From an uncultured Eisenbergiella sp. (GTDB lineage: Bacteria > Bacillota > Clostridia > Lachnospirales > Lachnospiraceae): a stretch of DNA of 52,910 bases. The translations under genes and the position numbers were made by a program. The stretch lies in contig CANQUI010000007.1 in NCBI GenBank assembly GCA_947626995.1, forward strand, positions 1 to 52,910. Direction: 5' to 3'. The notes below the pieces were generated by a model. The model was not told the DNA's origin, ran no database searches, and saw only the letters and a list, made by a program, of their open reading frames with translations. The stretch's first letter is position 1, and each line of letters starts with the position of its first letter. Shown here piece by piece: positions 7,681 to 15,045 of this stretch.

Positions 7681-7722
7681 AAAAATCGGCATGGCCGGTG
7701 ATGTTGCCGGGCCATGCCGAAC
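7681..7722 (-). terminator. Terminator of the cobalamin adenosyltransferase gene
   Basis: On the minus strand CGGCATGGCCC pairs with GGCCATGCCG and is followed by ATTTTTAT. It lies just after the stop of the adenosyltransferase gene and before the dapA promoter. Confidence 0.85.
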
Positions 7723-7755
7723 CGCTCCTCCTAAAAAAGGCGCAATCGGAATCCG

Positions 7756-8235
7756 TCAGCGGATCCTCTCCACATTGGAAACGGAATCTGCCATCTGCGC
7801 GATTCCCTCGCAGAGCGCGGTGCCGGTGAGAATGATGTCCGTATGCGGGCTGCGGGCTTCCAGAATACTTTTCAGCTCCCCTTCCTCAACGATCCCGTTT
7901 TCCACCAGACCCAGCACCTCGTCCAGAATCAGAAGGTCGCACTCTCCCGTTGCCAGCACTTTTCTCGCAAAATGAAATCCGTTTCGTATGTTCCGGGCTT
8001 CCTCTGCCCGCTTTTCTTCCGGAAGATCCTGAAAGTTACAGTCGGATTTTTCGAAGCTGAAAATCTTGATCTCCGGTTCCAGACGACGCTTTAACTGCGA
8101 TTCTCTCAGCCCGTTTCCCTTTAAAAACTGAATGATCACCACCCGTTTTTCGGCTGCTGCCGCAAGGATCGCTTTCCCCAGGGCCGCAGAGGATTTACCC
8201 TGCCCTTTCCCTGCAAAGATCTGAATTGTACCCAT
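7756..8235 (-). CDS. Cob(I)yrinic acid a,c-diamide adenosyltransferase (CobA/BtuR type)
   Basis: ATP:corrinoid adenosyltransferase that makes adenosyl-corrinoids from Co(I) forms. The protein is short (159 residues against roughly 170-200 in the family): it begins directly at the P-loop strand, IQIFAGKGQGKSS (P-loop about 9-16), and lacks the usual N-terminal extension over the active site. Walker B-like LLILDEVLG and ILTGTALCEG are present. The SD is weak (GGAAGGA). No other cobalamin gene and no B12 riboswitch are visible nearby, so it may serve salvage. Family clear, exact substrate less so. Confidence 0.82.
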   Translation of the reverse strand: MGTIQIFAGKGQGKSSAALGKAILAAAAEKRVVIIQFLKGNGLRESQLKRRLEPEIKIFSFEKSDCNFQDLPEEKRAEEARNIRNGFHFARKVLATGECDLLILDEVLGLVENGIVEEGELKSILEARSPHTDIILTGTALCEGIAQMADSVSNVERIR

Positions 8236-8387
8236 AAAGAGTTCCTTCCTCTATTTTATCTCTGTAAGAATTCAAGCCTGTCACTTCGATGCTGTAATGT
8301 GGTAAATATATGAAATTTAATTTTATATTAACACATTTTTAATTTTCCTGCAAGAAATAAAAATATGCCCTGCAAACCTTTGCCTGC

Positions 8388-9017
8388 CTACTCCTCCAGA
8401 AGATCCAGTTTGCTGACGGACACCTCGTATGCGACGCGTTTTTCCAGCTGATCGTCGGAAAGCTTTTTCATATATTCCCGGCTCTGGATGCGGCCCCATA
8501 CGGCGCAGTGACTTCCCACCTCGAAGCTTCCCGCGTACCGGGCGTTGCGCCCCCAGCAGATACAGGGGATATAATCCGATTTCCCATAGGGCCGGTTCAC
8601 GGCCAGCAGCACGTCTGCAATCTCCCTTCCCAGGGGCGTTTTGCGATAAACCGGCTCCTTGCAGATAAATCCGTCCAGATAAATCTGGTTGGTCCTGGAG
8701 CTTTCCTCCAGTTCGTCCACAAAGGAGATTTCCCGGGCAAACACCGAAAGGATCAGTTTGTTTTTGCGTTCCTCGTGGCGGTTGTAGGAGCGGAACTGCC
8801 CGGAAACACTCACATAGGCGCCCAGATAATCCTCCTCCACATCCATGAGACGCTCGGAAACCATAATGGGAATGATATCATAGGATTCGCTCAGGCGGGC
8901 CACTTCCACATCCACCATATAGAATCCTTCCCCGAAAATCTCATGGCTGAACGTAAAGCCGCTTACGATCTTGCCCATCACCACTACCTGATTGTTCTCA
9001 ATAACCTTATCTGTCAT
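8388..9017 (-). CDS. Tandem SSB-like (double OB-fold) protein
   Basis: A 209-residue protein with two OB-fold SSB-like halves: about 1-105 (NQVVVMGKIVSGF, then VSVSGQFRSYNR) and about 106-209 (NQIYLDGFICKEPVYRKTPLGREI, a typical SSB strand order, then YIPCICWGRNARYAGSF). It lacks the acidic C-terminal DDDIPF-like tail of the replicative SSB, so it is probably an accessory single-strand-binding protein rather than the main one. The ATG is preceded by AAGGGAGAA. It is divergent from typA. Function in DNA metabolism is inferred from the fold. Confidence 0.75.
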   Translation of the reverse strand: MTDKVIENNQVVVMGKIVSGFTFSHEIFGEGFYMVDVEVARLSESYDIIPIMVSERLMDVEEDYLGAYVSVSGQFRSYNRHEERKNKLILSVFAREISFVDELEESSRTNQIYLDGFICKEPVYRKTPLGREIADVLLAVNRPYGKSDYIPCICWGRNARYAGSFEVGSHCAVWGRIQSREYMKKLSDDQLEKRVAYEVSVSKLDLLEE

Positions 9018-9173
9018 TTTGAAGTTCTCCCTTCTTGATACAAGAATTTTTTCCGGAAATAGTGCTTTGCCCTCTATCCCCTGTCATATACTTACATTTT
9101 ATGGAAAACCCGGAAAAATAGACCTGTAAGGAAACGCGCGTTTCGACAGAAAACGCCCGCTGCCCGATTTTTG

Positions 9174-9202
9174 TTGCATATCCCGGACGGCGGTGCTATA
9201 CT
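9174..9202 (+). promoter_or_regulatory. Promoter of typA
   Basis: TTGCAT and TATACT with a 17-base spacer; TGC before the -10 gives an extended -10. Transcription should start near 9208. Confidence 0.7.
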
Positions 9203-9206
9203 TGTA

Positions 9207-9227
9207 CCGGCGAAAACGCCGGTTTTT
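9207..9227 (+). promoter_or_regulatory. Terminator-like hairpin at the 5' end of typA mRNA
   Basis: CCGGCG-AAAA-CGCCGG followed by TTTTT lies at the predicted transcription start, about 33 bases before the typA ATG. It has the form of an intrinsic terminator, but is so close to +1 that a 5'-end stabilising stem is equally possible. Confidence 0.6.
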
Positions 9228-9259
9228 ACGCGCAGGAAAGAAATGAGGAGTGTTTGAAT

Positions 9260-11104
9260 ATGAATCAGAAACGGGAAGACATCAGAAATATTGCGATCAT
9301 CGCCCACGTGGATCACGGCAAGACCACCCTGGTGGATGAACTTTTAAAACAAAGCGGCGTATTTCGGAGCAATCAGGAAGTGGCGGAACGCGTCATGGAT
9401 TCCAATGCCATCGAGCGGGAGCGCGGCATTACCATCCTTTCCAAAAATACCGCCGTCACCTACAACGGCGTAAAGATCAATATCGTGGATACGCCTGGAC
9501 ACGCGGATTTTGGCGGAGAAGTGGAACGGGTGCTCAAAATGGTCAACGGCGTCATTCTGGTGGTGGACGCCTTTGAAGGCCCCATGCCCCAGACCCGTTT
9601 CGTGCTCAAAAAGGCGCTGGAATTAAAGCTTCCGGTGATCGTTTGCATCAATAAGATCGACCGGCCCGAGGCGCGGCCGCTGGACGTGGTGGAGGAAGTT
9701 CTGGAGTTGTTTCTGGATCTGGACGCAAGCGACGAGCAGCTGGACTGCCCCTTTGTGTTTGCTTCCGCAAAGACCGGCAGCGCAACGACCAATATCACCG
9801 TTAAAAACAAGGATATGAAACCGCTGTTTGATACGATTCTGCAGGCCATCCCCGCGCCGGAGGGCGATCCCGACGCCGGAACGCAGCTTTTGATCAGCAC
9901 CATCGACTACAACGAATATGTGGGACGCATCGGCGTAGGCAAAGTGGATAACGGGAAGGTGGCCGTGAATCAGGAAGTGGTCATCGTCAATCACCACGAT
10001 CCCCAAAAGCAGAAAAAAGTCAAAATCAGCAAGCTGTATGAGTTCGACGGGCTCAACAAGGTGGAGGTAAAGGAGGCCGGCATCGGTTCCATCGTGGCCA
10101 TTTCCGGTATTTCGGATCTGCACATCGGCGATACCCTCTGCTCTCCGGAAAATCCGATCCCGATCCCCTTCCAGAAAATTTCCGAGCCCACCATCGCCAT
10201 GCACTTTATGGTAAACGATTCTCCGCTGGCGGGCAAGGAAGGAAAATTTGTTACCAGCCGACATCTGCGCGACAGGCTTTTTCGGGAACTCAATACCGAT
10301 GTCTCCCTGCGGGTGGAGGAAACGGATTCCACCGACAGCTTTAAGGTGTCCGGCCGGGGCGAGCTGCATCTTTCCGTCCTGATTGAAAACATGCGCCGGG
10401 AAGGTTATGAGTTCGCGGTCAGCAAGGCGGAGGTTTTGTACCGTCATGATGAAAAGGGACATCTTCTGGAGCCCATGGAACAGGTCTATATTGACGTCCC
10501 GGAGGAATATGCCGGCAATGTCATTGAAAAGCTGGGACGCAGAAAGGGCGAGCTTGTCAATATGACGCCGTCAAACAGCGGCACCACCCGTCTGGAGTTT
10601 ATGATCCCCTCCCGCGGCCTGATCGGCTATCGCGGTGAATTTCTCACCGATACCCGGGGCAACGGGGTCATGAACGCCGTATTCGACAGCTATGGCCCGT
10701 ATAAGGGCGATATCCAGTACCGCTCCTTAGGCTCCCTGATCGCTTTCGAAGCGGGGGAAGCCATCACCTACGGACTCTACAACGCCCAGGAACGGGGAAC
10801 CCTCTTTATCGGCCCCGGCGAAAAGGTGTACGCCGGCATGATCATCGGCCAGACCGGCCGCAGCGAGGACATTGAGGTCAACGTCTGCAAGACCAAAAAG
10901 CTGACCAATACCCGCTCCTCCAGCGCCGATGAAGCGCTGCGTCTGATCCCGCCCCGGATTTTGAGTCTGGAGCAGGCGCTGGACTTTATCGACACGGACG
11001 AACTGCTGGAGGTGACGCCCACTTCCCTGCGGATGCGCAAGAAAATACTGGATCACACCATGCGCAAGCGCGCCGCCATGCAGACCGGCGGCTCCCAGTC
11101 CTGA
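9260..11104 (+). CDS. typA: Ribosome-associated GTPase TypA/BipA
   Basis: Translational GTPase related to EF-G and LepA that binds the 70S ribosome and helps subunit assembly and stress or cold adaptation. At 614 residues it has the normal length. The G domain shows AHVDHGKTT, the effector [20 protein letters not shown], and NKIDRP. Then come the beta-barrel and EF-G-like domains ([20 protein letters not shown]) and the TypA C-terminal domain ([13 protein letters not shown]). A TTG at 9254 is in frame, but GAGGAG at 9245-9250 fits the ATG at 9260 better. Transcribed alone and ended by a terminator. Confidence 0.97.
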   Translation: MNQKREDIRNIAIIAHVDHGKTTLVDELLKQSGVFRSNQEVAERVMDSNAIERERGITILSKNTAVTYNGVKINIVDTPGHADFGGEVERVLKMVNGVILVVDAFEGPMPQTRFVLKKALELKLPVIVCINKIDRPEARPLDVVEEVLELFLDLDASDEQLDCPFVFASAKTGSATTNITVKNKDMKPLFDTILQAIPAPEGDPDAGTQLLISTIDYNEYVGRIGVGKVDNGKVAVNQEVVIVNHHDPQKQKKVKISKLYEFDGLNKVEVKEAGIGSIVAISGISDLHIGDTLCSPENPIPIPFQKISEPTIAMHFMVNDSPLAGKEGKFVTSRHLRDRLFRELNTDVSLRVEETDSTDSFKVSGRGELHLSVLIENMRREGYEFAVSKAEVLYRHDEKGHLLEPMEQVYIDVPEEYAGNVIEKLGRRKGELVNMTPSNSGTTRLEFMIPSRGLIGYRGEFLTDTRGNGVMNAVFDSYGPYKGDIQYRSLGSLIAFEAGEAITYGLYNAQERGTLFIGPGEKVYAGMIIGQTGRSEDIEVNVCKTKKLTNTRSSSADEALRLIPPRILSLEQALDFIDTDELLEVTPTSLRMRKKILDHTMRKRAAMQTGGSQS

Positions 11105-11113
11105 ACCCATTTT

Positions 11114-11151
11114 AAAAGGCATGCGCCCTGAAGGGCCGCATGCCTTTTTGT
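11114..11151. terminator. Bidirectional terminator between typA and lipoprotein gene
   Basis: AAAAGGCATGCG pairs with CGCATGCCTTTTT around CCCTGAAGGGC, which can itself pair. It lies between convergent genes. Confidence 0.9.
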
Positions 11152-11156
11152 CTGAG

Positions 11157-11864
11157 TCAGTTAATTCCCGTTATGGAAAAGCCTCTGTCGTTTCCCTCAT
11201 CCGCCTGGAAGGTCACATTCGGCGTACCGTCTCCCATCACATACTTGCCGCCGTCCAATTCCTTCAGCTCGTAGAGATTGACGGCCAGCACCGCTTTTAC
11301 CCTTTCCGGTTTGAAGATCGCATCCGGATCCATCGCCAGGAAGGCTTCTGCATCCTCTGCCGTGACGCCGCCGTCTTCATTCACATAGACGGGATAGGCC
11401 GCCAGCGCGGCCAGCGTATCCAGATCCTGATACTGCATGGCGTAAAGCACGCTTCCGGCAAAGGACAGCGCTTCCCGGGAGGCAAGAGGTTTGGCCGTAC
11501 CGTCCGTCACCTCCGTCACTTCCCCGTCCTGAAAGACCACCTTAACGGGAATCCCCAAAAGAAGCCCGTCTTTTAACTGTACTCCTTCTTCCGGAAGACC
11601 TGCCATTATCATCTTTGCGTCCGCAGTATACAGGGTGAGGCTGTGCATCGCCGCATCTATCACGATTCCCTCATAAGAACCGTCGGCGGGGACGTCCTCG
11701 CTTTCCTCCTCCTGATCGGCGACCGTCGCTGTCACGGCGGTTTCTTGTGCAGCATCGGTCTTTGTGACCGTTTCTTTTTCCGTTTCCGGCGTCGTTTCGC
11801 CTCCCCGGCAGGCCGCCGTCAACAGGCAGGTCAAAAGCAGGACCGTCCAAATACTCTTTTTCAT
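11157..11864 (-). CDS. Lipoprotein of unknown function
   Basis: A 235-residue exported lipoprotein with signal peptide and lipobox LLTAAC (Cys19). A Thr/Glu-rich linker (about 20-60) is followed by a beta-rich segment (YEGIVIDAAMHSLTLYTAD), possibly an SH3- or OB-like barrel, and a helical C-terminal region starting near LASREALSFAGSVLYAM. I do not recognise a named family. It starts 12 bases after exonuclease III on the same strand, so it is the last gene of a probable mgtE-xth-lipoprotein unit; the SD is weak (GGGGAA). Confidence 0.7.
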   Translation of the reverse strand: MKKSIWTVLLLTCLLTAACRGGETTPETEKETVTKTDAAQETAVTATVADQEEESEDVPADGSYEGIVIDAAMHSLTLYTADAKMIMAGLPEEGVQLKDGLLLGIPVKVVFQDGEVTEVTDGTAKPLASREALSFAGSVLYAMQYQDLDTLAALAAYPVYVNEDGGVTAEDAEAFLAMDPDAIFKPERVKAVLAVNLYELKELDGGKYVMGDGTPNVTFQADEGNDRGFSITGIN

Positions 11865-11876
11865 TTTGATTCCCCT

Positions 11877-12629
11877 TTATTTCAATATTAACTCCACGGG
11901 GCAGTGATCCGACCCCATGACCTGCGTATCAATTCCCGCGTCCAGCAATCTTTCCTTAAGACATTCTGAAACCAGGAAATAGTCGATCCGCCATCCCGCG
12001 TTCTTTGCGCGCGCCTGAAACCGATAGGACCACCAGGAATAGATCCCGGTTTGGTCCGGATAAAAATACCGGAAGGTATCCACAAATCCGCTGGCCAAAA
12101 GCGTTGACATTTTACCGCGTTCCTCGTCCGTAAATCCCGCATTTTTCCGGTTCGTTTTCGGATTTTTCAGATCGATCTCCTGATGGGCCACATTCAGATC
12201 GCCGCACACAATCACCGGTCTGCGCGCCTCAAGCCCTTTTAAATAGGCCAGAAAGTCCGTCTCCCAGCACATCCTGTAATCCAGGCGCGCCAGCCCTTCC
12301 TGGGAGTTGGGCGTATAAACCGTAACCAGAAAAAAATCCTCATATTCCAGGGTGATCACGCGGCCCTCATGGTCGTGCTGTGCAATGCCGAGCCCGTAGG
12401 ATACGGACAGAGGCTTTTTCCTGGTAAAGACGGCGGTGCCGGAATATCCTTTCTTTTCCGCGCTGTTCCAATACTGCTCATAGCCCGGCAGCTCCAGACT
12501 AATCTGCCCCGGCTGCAGCTTGGTTTCCTGCAGGCAGAAGAAATCCGCGTCCGCTTCGTGAAAAAAATCCAGAAATCCTTTTGTCAGGCAGGCCCGCAGG
12601 CCGTTGACATTCCAGGAAATCAGTTTCAT
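11877..12629 (-). CDS. xth: Exodeoxyribonuclease III (AP endonuclease)
   Basis: Mg-dependent AP endonuclease/3'-exonuclease of base excision repair, 250 residues. The EEP-fold motifs are all present: WNVNGLRA (metal and base), LQETKL (catalytic Glu), [17 protein letters not shown] (Asp-Asn), IDYFLVS and GSDHCPVEL (Asp-His). The ATG at 12629 is preferred over a TTG two codons upstream, because the G-rich SD (AAGGGGGAA) lies at the right distance from it. It follows mgtE by 55 bases. Some close relatives are named exoA. Confidence 0.95.
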   Translation of the reverse strand: MKLISWNVNGLRACLTKGFLDFFHEADADFFCLQETKLQPGQISLELPGYEQYWNSAEKKGYSGTAVFTRKKPLSVSYGLGIAQHDHEGRVITLEYEDFFLVTVYTPNSQEGLARLDYRMCWETDFLAYLKGLEARRPVIVCGDLNVAHQEIDLKNPKTNRKNAGFTDEERGKMSTLLASGFVDTFRYFYPDQTGIYSWWSYRFQARAKNAGWRIDYFLVSECLKERLLDAGIDTQVMGSDHCPVELILK

Positions 12630-12684
12630 GGGCAATTCCCCCTTCTCTGTCGGATGGCGCCCGGCTTTTTTTGCCGCGCCAAAT

Positions 12685-14037
12685 TCAGCCTATATGCAAA
12701 AGGCTGCTGGCGATTCGAAAATAGATCATCAGCGACAGGGCGTCTACGATGGTGGTGATAAAAGGGCTCGCCATCACGGCGGGATCAAAGCCCAGCCGCT
12801 TGGCCGCCATAGGCAGGGTACAGCCCACCGTTTTGGCAATCACCACCACGACCAACAGGGTCAGACAGACCACCGCAGCCACCGTCAGGCTGACTTTGTC
12901 AAAAAGCATCAGCTTCACAAAATTGCAGGCCGCCAGCGTCATCCCGCACAGCACCGCCACACGGATCTCCTTCCAGATGACCCGAAACACATCGGAGAAC
13001 GCAATGTCGTTGAGCGAAAGCCCGCGGATAATCGTGGCGCTGGCCTGTCCGCCGGCATTTCCCCCCGTGTCCATCAGCATGGGAATAAACGCGGTGAGCA
13101 CCACATAACTTTGCAGCGCGTCCTCAAAAGAAGTGATGATGCCTCCGGTAAAGGTGGCGGAAATCATCAGCAAAAGCAGCCACGGGATCCGGTTTTTCCA
13201 CGTCTCCAGCACGCCGGTACGCATATAGGGTTTATCTCCGGGCAGGATGGCGTTCATTTTTTCAATATCTTCCGTGGCTTCCTCTTCCATGATATCCATG
13301 ATATCGTCGACCGTTATGATCCCCACCAGACGGTTCTCATTATCCACCACGGGCATTGCCGTAAAATCATATTTTTTGAACAGTTCGGCGACATCCTCCT
13401 GGTCCATCATGGTGTTGATGGAAACCACGTTTTCATTCATGAACGCGCCGATCACTTCATCGCTTTCATGCAAAAGCAGATAGCGCAAGGACACGGTGCC
13501 GATGAGCCTGCGCCCGCTGTCCAGCACATAACAGATATTGACCGTTTCGCTGTCCAGCCCCACCTTCCGGATCCGCTCGATCGCCTCCTGCACCGTCAGG
13601 TTTTCCTTCAGATCCACGTATTCCACCGTCATGATGCTGCCGGCGGAATCCTCCGGATAACGCAGCAGATGGTTGATGTCGCGCCTGGTCTCCGGGCTCG
13701 CGTTTGCCAGGATCCGTTTGACCACATTGGCGGGCATTTCATCCATCAGATCGGCGGCGTCGTCCGCCATCAGGTTGTCCATGATCAGGCCCGCATCCTT
13801 ATCCGACAGGGACGTGATGATAGACTGCTGCGCCTTCACGTCCAGATAGGAAAACACCTCCGCCGCCTGGCTTTTGGGAAGAATTCGGAAGATCTTACGC
13901 ATATCCTCCTCTTCCATCTCCTCCAGCGTGGCCGCAATATCCGCCTCCAGTTCTTCCTCCAGCGCCTGACGCAAACGGGTATACTGCTTGCTGTCCAACA
14001 GCTTCTTCAGCCGCTCGGTTTCCCTGATTTCTTCCAT
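12685..14037 (-). CDS. mgtE: Magnesium transporter/channel MgtE
   Basis: Inner-membrane Mg2+ channel, 450 residues. Domain order is normal: N-terminal superhelical domain (about 1-125, rich in Glu/Asp that sense cytoplasmic Mg2+), two CBS domains (about 130-250: [28 protein letters not shown]), a plug helix, then five TM helices with the pore motif [20 protein letters not shown] precedes the ATG. A small ORF with an excellent SD overlaps the start from upstream, and its promoter and leader (about 115 bases) look regulated; I do not see the conserved M-box riboswitch core. Confidence 0.96.
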   Translation of the reverse strand: MEEIRETERLKKLLDSKQYTRLRQALEEELEADIAATLEEMEEEDMRKIFRILPKSQAAEVFSYLDVKAQQSIITSLSDKDAGLIMDNLMADDAADLMDEMPANVVKRILANASPETRRDINHLLRYPEDSAGSIMTVEYVDLKENLTVQEAIERIRKVGLDSETVNICYVLDSGRRLIGTVSLRYLLLHESDEVIGAFMNENVVSINTMMDQEDVAELFKKYDFTAMPVVDNENRLVGIITVDDIMDIMEEEATEDIEKMNAILPGDKPYMRTGVLETWKNRIPWLLLLMISATFTGGIITSFEDALQSYVVLTAFIPMLMDTGGNAGGQASATIIRGLSLNDIAFSDVFRVIWKEIRVAVLCGMTLAACNFVKLMLFDKVSLTVAAVVCLTLLVVVVIAKTVGCTLPMAAKRLGFDPAVMASPFITTIVDALSLMIYFRIASSLLHIG

Positions 14038-14105
14038 CGCAATCCTCCTCTTAAAAAGATGGTTTTATAATATCGTCGGGGTACCGTACTGTCGCTTCCT
14101 ATCAT
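14007..14105 (-). CDS. Upstream ORF/leader peptide overlapping mgtE start
   Basis: A 32-codon ORF, ATG at 14105, begins 7-8 bases after AAAGGAGG and ends TGA at 14007, so it overrides the mgtE start by 31 bases in another frame. The peptide is basic (MIGSDSTVPRRYYKT at the N-terminus, several Arg/Lys after that). Its start codon lies in one arm of a 12-bp stem. The arrangement recalls leader peptides of other Mg2+ transport genes, where leader translation controls expression. Only the SD, position and structure support it; no homology is known to me. Confidence 0.5.
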   Translation of the reverse strand: MIGSDSTVPRRYYKTIFLRGGLRWKKSGKPSG

Positions 14106-14111
14106 AAAACC
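14061..14111 (-). promoter_or_regulatory. Long stem in the mgtE leader
   Basis: GGTTTTATGATA and TATTATAAAACC (minus strand) can pair over 12 bp with one G-U, closing a 27-base loop. The stem holds the start codon of the upstream ORF and ends just after its SD. Confidence 0.5.
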
Positions 14112-14158
14112 ACCTCCTTTGAAAAGAATCGCAATCCTTGCGTTTGCCCACAAATATT

Positions 14159-14187
14159 ACTATACGGCAGGCATCAGTTCTTGTCAA
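14159..14187 (-). promoter_or_regulatory. Promoter of mgtE
   Basis: TTGACA and TATAGT, 17 bases apart on the minus strand. The -35 lies over the end of the yigZ gene, so mgtE can be transcribed separately. Confidence 0.7.
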
Positions 14188-14827
14188 CAAAATAGAAAGT
14201 TTCCCCTTTGGTAAACCGGGCCCTGGCGCCGGTGACATCGGCGGCCTGTTTCAAAAACGACGGCGCCTTTTCCAGCGCAACAACCAGGGTGATGCGCACC
14301 GTATCCGTGTAATCCACATGCTCCGGAGAGAGCTGCTTTTGTTCCATCAGATACAAAAGCCGTCCCAGATCGGTATAATCTATGTCGACAAAAAGGCGTA
14401 TCCCATAGCGCATAATCCCCACTTTGCACGCGCCAAGCCCTTCCCGGACCGCTCCCGAATAGGCCCGCGCCAAACCGCCCGTTCCAAGCAGGATCCCTCC
14501 GAAATAACGGGTCACCACCACCGCTGTGTTGCAGATCTCCTCCTGCAGCAGCGCTTCCAGCATCGGACGCCCCGCCGTTCCGGCGGGTTCCCCGTCGTCG
14601 CTGCACCGGGTCAGTTCGGACCGGCTGCCAATCACAAAGGCGGAGCAGTTATGCCGGGCGTCCCAATACTTTTTCTTCATTTCCTCCACAAACAAAACGG
14701 CCTCCCGTTCCGTCTTCACCGGCCGGATCGTAGCGATAAAACGGGACTTTTTCTCCACCAGCTCTGCCTGTCCGCCTTCCAGGACGACCCGATAAGCCGG
14801 ATGCGCGCCCGATTCCTGATTTGTCAT
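14174..14827 (-). CDS. yigZ: YigZ/IMPACT family protein
   Basis: Conserved protein of the IMPACT (UPF0029) family, 217 residues, the usual length. The N-terminal IMPACT domain shows KKSRFIATI, HNCSAFVIG, SDDGEPAGTAGRPML and VVVTRYFGGILLGTGGLARAYS; the C-terminal part is the DUF1949 ferredoxin-like domain. The eukaryotic relative regulates GCN2-type stress translation, but the bacterial role is not settled. GAGGGAAACGGG precedes the ATG. It is divergent from the PBP gene. Confidence 0.93.
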   Translation of the reverse strand: MTNQESGAHPAYRVVLEGGQAELVEKKSRFIATIRPVKTEREAVLFVEEMKKKYWDARHNCSAFVIGSRSELTRCSDDGEPAGTAGRPMLEALLQEEICNTAVVVTRYFGGILLGTGGLARAYSGAVREGLGACKVGIMRYGIRLFVDIDYTDLGRLLYLMEQKQLSPEHVDYTDTVRITLVVALEKAPSFLKQAADVTGARARFTKGETFYFVDKN

Positions 14828-14946
14828 CCCGTTTCCCTCCCCGATTTCGCATGTTATGCCATTATCTTACCATCTCTCTTTTTTCCCGTAAAGAGAGGAT
14901 ATTTCTGCATTTTTTGTGAACAATATCTTAATATGGAAGAAAATCC

Positions 14947-14975
14947 TTTATTCTTTCCAAGTATTTTGCTATAAT
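14947..14975 (+). promoter_or_regulatory. Promoter of the class A PBP gene
   Basis: Consensus extended -10 TGCTATAAT (TATAAT at 14970-14975) with only a weak -35 (TTTATT), 71 bases before the ATG. Confidence 0.55.
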
Positions 14976-15045
14976 CATAAAAGTAATGTGTCAAAACGGG
15001 CAGGATCGATCCCGTTTCACATAACGATTAAGGAGGCATATTTGC

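Noticed and set aside
8236-8387. B12 riboswitch before the adenosyltransferase gene
   Set aside because: The region lies downstream of the SSB-like gene, is AT-rich and short, and lacks the B12-box.
12604-14070. Open frame of 488 codons on the plus strand, antisense to mgtE
   Set aside because: It is His/Arg/Gln-rich with no domain and no SD, and mirrors a GC-rich real gene; mgtE motifs are complete on the other strand.
14038-14173. M-box (Mg2+) riboswitch before mgtE
   Set aside because: The leader of about 115 bases is short for an M-box and I could not find its conserved core; the small ORF and stem explain it better.
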